Origin: Alphaproteobacteria bacterium
GTDB lineage: Bacteria > Pseudomonadota > Alphaproteobacteria > Rhizobiales > Aestuariivirgaceae
Direction: 5' to 3'
Assembly: GCA_020441605.1 (NCBI GenBank)
Contig: JAGRLX010000068.1
Coordinates: 1 to 15,138 of the forward strand
DNA length: 15,138 nucleotides
Part shown: positions 7,336 through 13,093 of the stretch, piece by piece
Layout: each line of letters opens with the position of its first letter
Numbering within the stretch: the first letter of the stretch is position 1
Position numbers and translations under genes: made by a program
The notes under the pieces: model-generated
Databases searched by the model: none
Seen by the model: the letters and a program-made list of their open reading frames with translations, nothing else
Told to the model about the DNA's origin: nothing

Positions 7336-8031
7336 GTGTTGAAGCAGTTCAGGCAGCAAATGCATGGGGCTGGAAAGTACCTTGACGGTGCTCCTTGGCA
7401 TGTCCGTCGCGCCTTCCTGAATACCGCCCGGCCTGTCGATTTGACCACCCGGGAGGTTTTGTTCCACGCCGGTGACTCCGGGGATGGTTGCTACATCGTG
7501 CGCAAGGGCGTGGTGAAGGCTGCTGTCATCGCCAAGGACGGACAGGAGCGGCTTCTTGCCGTTCTGGGGCCGGGCTCCCTGATCGGCGAACTATCGCTGA
7601 TCGATGATGAGCCCCGCTCGGCAACCGTATCTGCGCTGAGGGAATGCAGCTTGTTGCACCTCACCAAGTCGGGCTTTTTCCGCCTCGCCGATTCCAATCC
7701 GCTGATCTACCGGCAGGCCCTGCGGATTCTCGCCCAACGCCTGCGCGGCACAAATGATGCGGTCGTCGCCCAGGGCACGATCACCGTCGCCGGCCGCGTG
7801 GCGCGGGCCTTCGCGTCGCTGGCTGACGGCCTGGGCGAGGAGCAACCCGACGGTCGCGTACTGCTCAAATACCGGGTATCCCAGAGCGATATTGCTGGCA
7901 TGGCGGGTGTGGCCCGTGAAAACGCAAGCAGGGCGATCAATGATCTGCTGCGTGATGGCGTTCTCGCCCGTCAACAGAGCTTCTACATGATCGAGAAGCC
8001 GGCCATCCTGCTGGATATGGCGGCCATTTAG
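7336..8031 (+). CDS. Crp/Fnr-family regulator, CRP type
   Basis: A 231-residue cytoplasmic transcription factor. Residues about 33-125 are a cyclic-nucleotide-binding beta roll with GELSLIDDEPRS: Glu85, Arg94 and Ser95 match the CRP residues that hold the cAMP ribose and phosphate. A dimerisation helix follows, then a winged helix (about 175-225). The recognition helix reads RENASR (194-199), matching Arg180, Glu181 and Arg185 of E. coli CRP, the residues that read TGTGA. FNR proteins lack this first Arg. There is no N-terminal cysteine cluster, so it is not an oxygen-sensing FNR. The start is GTG, with GGAG seven bases upstream; TTG at 7339 is an alternative. A perfect TGTGA-N6-TCACA lies just upstream. 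It is co-directional with cckA and the SIS gene but probably has its own promoter. Confidence 0.9.
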   Translation: MLKQFRQQMHGAGKYLDGAPWHVRRAFLNTARPVDLTTREVLFHAGDSGDGCYIVRKGVVKAAVIAKDGQERLLAVLGPGSLIGELSLIDDEPRSATVSALRECSLLHLTKSGFFRLADSNPLIYRQALRILAQRLRGTNDAVVAQGTITVAGRVARAFASLADGLGEEQPDGRVLLKYRVSQSDIAGMAGVARENASRAINDLLRDGVLARQQSFYMIEKPAILLDMAAI

Positions 8032-8038
8032 ATCGGAC

Positions 8039-8075
8039 CTTTGCATCGGATGGACAGCTGGGGATGCTTGCAAAG
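8039..8075. repeat. Inverted repeat between convergent genes
   Basis: CTTTGCA (8039-8045) and TGCAAAG (8069-8075) are reverse complements with a 23-base loop. A short CCTGA/TCAGG hairpin lies at 8112-8125. Neither has a T run on either strand, so intrinsic termination between the convergent genes is not clear. The rest of 8032-8147 shows nothing recognisable. Confidence 0.3.
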
Positions 8076-8147
8076 CCGCTGATGCGCTGCATGAAGGACG
8101 GTCATTAAGCTCCTGAATAATCAGGCGAGTACGCCGGAACCTTTGCG

Positions 8148-9317
8148 CTACCCCTGGCTTTCCACCAAGCGACCGGTCAAGGTCTCCATGTCGGCTGGCT
8201 CGGCATTGGCGAAGGCGATCCGCAGATAGTCGTCCTGGCCCGGACCGAACATCGAACCGGGCAGGCACAGGACATCATGATCCCCGGCCAGCCGCATTGC
8301 CACCTGCTTTGCCGTCTCACCCGCAAAAGGATGCTTCACATAGGCGAAGAGGGCCCCGGAACTCACCAGTTCGTAATGCAGGTCCGGGCGCTGGAAGGCG
8401 GTCCGCAGTGCGGTGAGCAAGTCCTGGATCCGAGCGATCTTTTCGCGCTTCCACCCATCGAGCGCTGACAGCCCGAACAGCGCGGCGCGCTGCGAGATAT
8501 GGGGCGCGCAGATATGCATGCAATCCAGAATCTTCTCGATCTCGGCCAGGAAATCCCGGCCGGCGATGATCGATCCGACCCGGTACCCCGTCATCGAATA
8601 GACCTTTGAAAAACTGTAGAGATGAACGAAGGTCTCCTGCCACCTGGCGGACGTGAAGACGCCGTGGGGCGGCGCCGGGTCGTCGCGGAAATCCTTGTAG
8701 GTTTCGTCGATGACCAAGGCCAATCCCCTGGCCGCCGCAAGATCGTGGAAGGCACCGATCACATGCGCTGGATAGATCGCGCCCGTGGGGTTGTTGGGCG
8801 AGCACAGGACAATGGCCCGGGTGTTGTGGTCGATAAGGCTTTCGGCATCCTCGGCGCGGGGCCACGGGCTGATGGCGCTGAGCGCCGGGATGTACCGCGC
8901 CTCAATCCCGAGCATACCGAGCCACATGGTATGATTGAAGAAATAGGGAACCGGCACGATCACATTGTCGCCGGCCTTGGCCAGCGCCATGATCGTGGCC
9001 GAGAAGGCCTGGTTGCAGCCGGCGGTGACGCAGACCTCATCGGCGCCGATGGCGCCCCGGTAGTCCGCTGCCATGTGGGCGGCGATGGCGCCGCGCAACT
9101 CGGGCAGGCCGAAGATGTCGGTATAGAGGCCGACGCCCGGGTCCTTGGCCACCCGTGCCACCTCGTCCTGAAGCTCTTCCGCCGGGGGATATTTCGGCAC
9201 AGCCTGGCAAAGATTGAGCAGGGTGCGATTGCGCAATCCTGACCGGATCCATGTCTGAGCCTCCATGATCGGCGGCGCCTCGATCCGGTGAATAGCGGGA
9301 TTGACGGCATAGGACAT
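8148..9317 (-). CDS. PLP-dependent class I/II aminotransferase
   Basis: A 389-residue cytoplasmic aspartate-aminotransferase-fold (fold type I) enzyme. Visible motifs are PNNPTGA (cofactor ring region), DETYKDF (the Asp that pairs with the pyridine nitrogen, then Tyr), and SFSKVYSMTGYRVG with the Schiff-base Lys238. Near the C-terminus DYLRIAFAN contains the Arg that binds the substrate alpha-carboxylate. I use the ATG at 9317 because the family-like N-terminus (MSYAVNPAIHRI) starts there; the open frame continues 37 codons further with unconserved sequence that would run into the divergent promoter region. The ribosome site is weak (AGG about ten bases upstream). Amino-acid specificity cannot be read from the sequence. 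It is divergent from the quinone oxidoreductase gene across 67 bp, so the two may share regulation. Confidence 0.9.
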   Translation of the reverse strand: MSYAVNPAIHRIEAPPIMEAQTWIRSGLRNRTLLNLCQAVPKYPPAEELQDEVARVAKDPGVGLYTDIFGLPELRGAIAAHMAADYRGAIGADEVCVTAGCNQAFSATIMALAKAGDNVIVPVPYFFNHTMWLGMLGIEARYIPALSAISPWPRAEDAESLIDHNTRAIVLCSPNNPTGAIYPAHVIGAFHDLAAARGLALVIDETYKDFRDDPAPPHGVFTSARWQETFVHLYSFSKVYSMTGYRVGSIIAGRDFLAEIEKILDCMHICAPHISQRAALFGLSALDGWKREKIARIQDLLTALRTAFQRPDLHYELVSSGALFAYVKHPFAGETAKQVAMRLAGDHDVLCLPGSMFGPGQDDYLRIAFANAEPADMETLTGRLVESQG

Positions 9318-9384
9318 GTTGGGGCACCTAGGGTATGCGCGCGAAATGTCGGCAAGATGCCGGGTGCAGAGAATGGGTGCAAGC

Positions 9385-10356
9385 ATGAAAGCGATCAGGA
9401 TCAACGAAACGGGCGGACCCTCAGTCATGCGGCTCGTCGACGTCGAGGTGCCAAAGCCTGGCCCAGGGCAGATTCGCGTCCGCCAGACGGCGATCGGCCT
9501 GAACTATATCGATACCTACCACCGGTCGGGCCTCTATCCGCTTCCGCTGCCAAGCGGTATCGGCCTTGAGGCGGCCGGTGTCGTTGAGGAGATCGGGGCC
9601 GGGGTGACCCATCTAACACCGGGTGACCGCATCGCCTATGGAACGGGCCCCATCGGGGCCTATGCCGAATTGCGCAACCTTCCGGCAAATCGCGTGTCCA
9701 AAATACCGGCGGCAATCTCCGATGAGACCGCGGCCGGCATGATGCTCAAGGGCATGACCGTGCGCTATCTGGTGCGCGAAACCTACAAGCTGTCAGCCGG
9801 CGAGACCATTCTCCTCCATGCCGCGGCCGGCGGCGTGGGGCTTATTCTCGGGCAATGGGCGAAGGCCCTGGGCGTGACGGTGATCGGGACGGTCGGCTCC
9901 GCCGAAAAGGTGGCCATTGCCGAGGCCCATGGCTGCAGTCACGTCATCAACTATTCAAGCGAAGACGTTGTGGCGCGGGTGAAGGAGATCACGGGCGGGA
10001 AGGGGGTGCCAGTCGTCTATGACGGCGTCGGCCAGGCGACACTCATGACCTCGCTCGACTGCCTCCGCCCACGAGGGCTTCTGGTCAGTTTCGGCAATGC
10101 CTCAGGCCCGGTGAAGGCCCTCGATCTCGGCCTGCTATCGGCCAAGGGATCGCTCTACGTAACGCGGCCGACGCTGGGTAGCTACACGGCCACCGATGAT
10201 GATCTGCGTGCCACCGCCGAGGATCTGATCGACATGGTGGTCAGCGGCAGGGTGTCGATCCCGGTCAACCAGCGCTATCCACTGGCGGAGGCGGTAAAGG
10301 CTCACGAAGACCTGGAAGCGCGCCGGACAACCGGGACAACGGTGCTCATTCCCTGA
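9385..10356 (+). CDS. qor: NADPH:quinone oxidoreductase, zinc-independent MDR family (QorA-like)
   Basis: A 323-residue cytoplasmic enzyme that reduces quinones with NADPH, close to the 327 residues of E. coli QorA. The N-terminal GroES-like half has NYIDTYHRSGLYPLPLPSGI, very like QorA, followed by LEAAGVVEEIGAGV. There is no GHE zinc motif, as expected for this zinc-free branch. The Rossmann half has AAAGGVGLILGQWAKALG, with the AxxGGVG nucleotide loop typical of zeta-crystallin relatives. The ATG at 9385 (MKAIRINETGG) matches the family N-terminus; the open frame extends 23 codons upstream without conserved features. The ribosome site is weak. Its stop lies 20 bases from the stop of the convergent protease gene. 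Confidence 0.9.
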   Translation: MKAIRINETGGPSVMRLVDVEVPKPGPGQIRVRQTAIGLNYIDTYHRSGLYPLPLPSGIGLEAAGVVEEIGAGVTHLTPGDRIAYGTGPIGAYAELRNLPANRVSKIPAAISDETAAGMMLKGMTVRYLVRETYKLSAGETILLHAAAGGVGLILGQWAKALGVTVIGTVGSAEKVAIAEAHGCSHVINYSSEDVVARVKEITGGKGVPVVYDGVGQATLMTSLDCLRPRGLLVSFGNASGPVKALDLGLLSAKGSLYVTRPTLGSYTATDDDLRATAEDLIDMVVSGRVSIPVNQRYPLAEAVKAHEDLEARRTTGTTVLIP

Positions 10357-10376
10357 CGTTCCGCGGAGCCGCGCGG

Positions 10377-11210
10377 TCAGATCGCAGGACAGCTATCGGT
10401 AGTCGTCTGGGCGAGGCTGGCCCACGCGCCGCCGCAACTGATGTTGCGGCAGAGGAATTGCGCCAGGCTGGCCGACGGAATCGCGTGGGCGAGATTGATC
10501 AGATTGCCATTGGCATCGGTGAGCGTGCTCACCACCATGCCGACAAGTTCGCCCGAATCGTTGAACACCGGACCACCCGACTCGCCGCGATGGGTGCTCA
10601 TCTTCAGGACCATGGCATCGGGATAGCCATATTTTCCATAACTGACCGCGCGGCCATAATGCATCGATTCAAGTCGTCCGACGCGTGCCGTGTCGCCTTC
10701 GGCATGGGGCTTGCCAAGCGAATAGACCATGCTCCCCCGTGGCACGCATTGGCTCGGCGCCGGCGATGTCGCCTTTCCGGAGAAGCCGCGCAACTTGATC
10801 AGTGCCATGTCATTGCTGGGAAGGATGTCGACGACTTGTCCCGAATAGATTCGGCCATTGGCCGCCCTTGCCGACACGGTATTCCCCTTGCGCACCGCGA
10901 CATGGGCGGCGGTCATCACATAGCCGCCGGAATCGACCAGGAATCCGCTGCCCGATGTCACCGGGATGGCGCGATTCTCGCTGGGACGGCTCGATGTCGT
11001 CTGTTTCTCGCCATCAGACACCACGAGGGTGACATAGGTGGGGCCGGAGAGCTTCAGAAGCCGGGCCATATGCTCGGTGCTTTCCACGCCGGTAGAAGCG
11101 GGAACCGCATTCTGCTGCACCATGAAATCGCGGCTTTCGAGGTCGACCTCCTGATTGGCGGTGCAACCCGCCAGAACCAGCGCGACACAGCCGATGAAGA
11201 TATTCCGCAT
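10377..11210 (-). CDS. Trypsin-like serine protease, predicted lipoprotein
   Basis: A 277-residue predicted envelope protease. The N-terminus MRNIFIGCVALVLAGC ends in an LAGC lipobox, so Cys16 should be lipid-modified. The chymotrypsin-fold domain shows a full triad: His103 in MTAAHVAV, Asp134 in SNDMALIKL, and Ser211 in RGESGGPVF. Length and motifs resemble HtrA/DegP-type catalytic domains, but no PDZ domain follows. The tail has Cys residues near 254, 259 and 274 that could pair. The start is uncertain: in-frame ATGs at 11243, 11231, 11222 and 11210 all lack a good ribosome site. I chose the one giving the most compact lipoprotein signal. It is convergent with qor, downstream of the porin on the same strand, and separated from it by a strong terminator. 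Confidence 0.82.
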   Translation of the reverse strand: MRNIFIGCVALVLAGCTANQEVDLESRDFMVQQNAVPASTGVESTEHMARLLKLSGPTYVTLVVSDGEKQTTSSRPSENRAIPVTSGSGFLVDSGGYVMTAAHVAVRKGNTVSARAANGRIYSGQVVDILPSNDMALIKLRGFSGKATSPAPSQCVPRGSMVYSLGKPHAEGDTARVGRLESMHYGRAVSYGKYGYPDAMVLKMSTHRGESGGPVFNDSGELVGMVVSTLTDANGNLINLAHAIPSASLAQFLCRNISCGGAWASLAQTTTDSCPAI

Positions 11211-11300
11211 GTCAGAACACATCAGTTTCATGTGCCGAAGCATTTACGGATGAATGTCGGCAACAGCAAGGCCTGTGACCGATTGCATGACCGGCTCCAC

Positions 11301-11331
11301 AAAAAGAAAACGGCCCGCCGAAGCGGGCCGT
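11301..11331 (-). terminator. Rho-independent terminator of the porin gene
   Basis: On the minus strand a nine-base perfect stem (ACGGCCCGC, loop TTCG, GCGGGCCGT; plus-strand arms 11310-11318 and 11323-11331) is followed by TTTTCTTTTT. It sits 23 bases after the porin stop and insulates the protease gene from porin transcription. Confidence 0.92.
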
Positions 11332-11353
11332 CCCTAGATCACTCTGCTTCGAA

Positions 11354-12682
11354 TTAGAAGCGGAAGACCGTCACGAGGTCGAGGGTCACAAGGTTCGACT
11401 TGTTCTTGCCTTCGACGATCGTCGGCACGAAGTTGCGGGTCTGACGGGTCCACTCGCCTTCCAGACCGATGGTCAGCTGGGAGACCGGATCGTAGTAGAT
11501 GCCGCCCAGGATGGCATGGTTGGTCATGCTGTCGACGATACCAACGTTCACGACGCCGGTGTTGTCATTGCCGTAGCGCTTGTAGCCATAGGCCAACTCA
11601 GCATGCACCGAGTCGCTCAGGTTGACGCTGCCGAGGATAGAAGCGCCCCACCAGTTGGCGCCTTCACCCGAGCCGCAGAGAGCCGGGTTGGCGCAGCCCA
11701 CCGGCCAGCCCACAGCGGTGAGCGGGAAGTGGGTGTGACCAGCGGCAGCACCGATGCTGATCGAAGCCATGTCGCCGAGCGCGAAGCCGACGCCAGCACC
11801 GATCTGATAGGCATCGTCGATGCCGTTCGTGCCGTTCCAGTAACCGCCGTTGATCGAGCCGTTGAGCGTGTCGCCCGACCACTTGATACGGCCGGTGACG
11901 CCCAGGTCGCTGCCCGAGGCCGAAGAATTGCCGGCATCTTCAAGAGCCATGGCAATTTCGAACGGACCCGAACCATAGGTCAGGCGCATCTGCGACGTGT
12001 CGCCGGGGTTGAAGGCGACGTCAGCATTGTCGGTGTAGTAGCAGTTGCAGGCGCCGTCATAGCCGTAGCCGACGTTCGCGAGCGAACCGGCGAAACCGCC
12101 GCCGAGGGTCAGTTCCGGGGTCATTGCCCACCAGCCCCAAGCCTGCTCGATGTAGACGCGGTCATACGCGCCACGATGGCCCTGGAGGTTGCCGCGCATT
12201 TCGATGGTCGCGCCGACTTCACCGACAGCGGTGTCGGTCTTGCCGGTGACCTTGATCTGGCCGCGGGCGTACACGTCGATGCCGTCGTCTTCGAAGGTGA
12301 CGATGTGGTTGCCGACCTGGTCATACCACTTGCTGTTCCAGTCCTGATAGACAACCGCGGCGCGGGCATAGCCCGACCAGGTGATCTCAGTGGAAGCCGG
12401 AGCGTCGGCGGTCGGCAGGATGCCGATCACGGTCGCCTTGTTGCCCATGGCCAGCGCGTCCTTGCGGAGCACGTCGAGGCCCGGGATCACCGGCTGCGAA
12501 CCTTCGGAAACCGTCAACAGCTGGTAGCCAGCCGGAACCGCCGGAGCAGCTTCCATCTGGGCAACGCGCGCGTTCAGCGATTCGATCTGGGCCTTGAGAT
12601 CCGAAAGATCATCGGCCTGGGCGCCGGCGGCCATCACAGCGAGAGCTGCACCACCGAGGAGCGCCAACTTGATTGTCTTCAT
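11354..12682 (-). CDS. Alphaproteobacterial outer-membrane porin (Porin_2 type)
   Basis: A 442-residue outer-membrane channel for small hydrophilic solutes, expected to form trimers. The N-terminus is a signal peptide (MKTIKLALLGG to AQA, cleavage about residue 23). Next is a short heptad-like segment, DLKAQIESLNARVAQMEA, typical of rhizobial-type porins. The rest alternates amphipathic beta strands and Gly/Asn/Asp-rich loops. The last residues, LVTVFRF, end in Phe, the usual BAM recognition signal. Four cysteines lie in presumed loops, as CNC near a YYTDNADV stretch and as CANPALC. The ATG has GGAG seven bases upstream. Codon use is strongly biased (GGC, GTC, ACC), which suggests high expression. 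It has its own terminator and a long upstream region shared with the repeat protein gene. Confidence 0.92.
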   Translation of the reverse strand: MKTIKLALLGGAALAVMAAGAQADDLSDLKAQIESLNARVAQMEAAPAVPAGYQLLTVSEGSQPVIPGLDVLRKDALAMGNKATVIGILPTADAPASTEITWSGYARAAVVYQDWNSKWYDQVGNHIVTFEDDGIDVYARGQIKVTGKTDTAVGEVGATIEMRGNLQGHRGAYDRVYIEQAWGWWAMTPELTLGGGFAGSLANVGYGYDGACNCYYTDNADVAFNPGDTSQMRLTYGSGPFEIAMALEDAGNSSASGSDLGVTGRIKWSGDTLNGSINGGYWNGTNGIDDAYQIGAGVGFALGDMASISIGAAAGHTHFPLTAVGWPVGCANPALCGSGEGANWWGASILGSVNLSDSVHAELAYGYKRYGNDNTGVVNVGIVDSMTNHAILGGIYYDPVSQLTIGLEGEWTRQTRNFVPTIVEGKNKSNLVTLDLVTVFRF

Positions 12683-13093
12683 TTATAGTCTCCCAATCTC
12701 TGGAGTTGAGTAGCCCCCCCATCCCCTGCAAACGGTGCTGGAAGGCAATGCACGAGTCGATCGAGCACGGTGCTGTTGTCGCCCCAATCCCCCGGAAGGT
12801 CAACGGCGATCCGGCGTGTGGAGCCAGAATTTCGCCACATGTGACGCAATTGCCACAGTTCCGCCGCCGCTCTGTAAAGAATTGATTTACGCTTCTAATT
12901 CAATGCGTTAAAAAATGGTTAAGGTGAGCTGCGGAGGCAGGCTTGAGCAAGGTCGGGGAAGAATGTGCCCAAAATCCGGCAAGCCCGGGAGAGCACTAGC
13001 GTTTGTCGTGAGCATGCCGGATGCGGGAATCACTTTGATCTGCCAAGAGAGAGAAATCTTGACGATGTCGATCAGCTTTGGGGGGTGCCGCAG
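12683..13093. other. 411-bp divergent intergenic region
   Basis: No gene is convincing here. It holds the upstream signals for the porin (leftward) and the repeat protein (rightward). I see a perfect TTAA-N7-TTAA box at 12908-12922, a palindromic GCAATTGC at 12846-12853 flanked by TGTG and CACA, and an AT-rich stretch at 12875-12925 that contrasts with the GC-rich surroundings and probably holds the promoters. A 60-codon frame at 12915-13097 starts inside the CtrA-type box and lacks a ribosome site. Confidence 0.6.
12908..12922. promoter_or_regulatory. Perfect CtrA-type binding box TTAA-N7-TTAA
   Basis: TTAAAAAATGGTTAA has both TTAA half-sites exactly seven bases apart, the CtrA consensus of alphaproteobacteria, and is followed by G as is usual. 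It lies 225 bp upstream of the porin ATG and 171 bp upstream of the repeat protein ATG. It is the only full match I found in the window's intergenic DNA. The link to CtrA is inference from consensus. Confidence 0.6.

Noticed and set aside
10458..11357. 299-codon plus-strand frame opposite the serine protease
   Set aside because: The minus strand shows a lipobox and a full catalytic triad; the plus-strand product is His/Arg-rich, without motifs, and runs through the porin terminator.
11516..12688. 390-codon open frame antisense to the porin
   Set aside because: It lies fully opposite a well-supported porin gene. Long antisense frames are expected in GC-rich, codon-biased genes, and its protein shows no recognisable motif.
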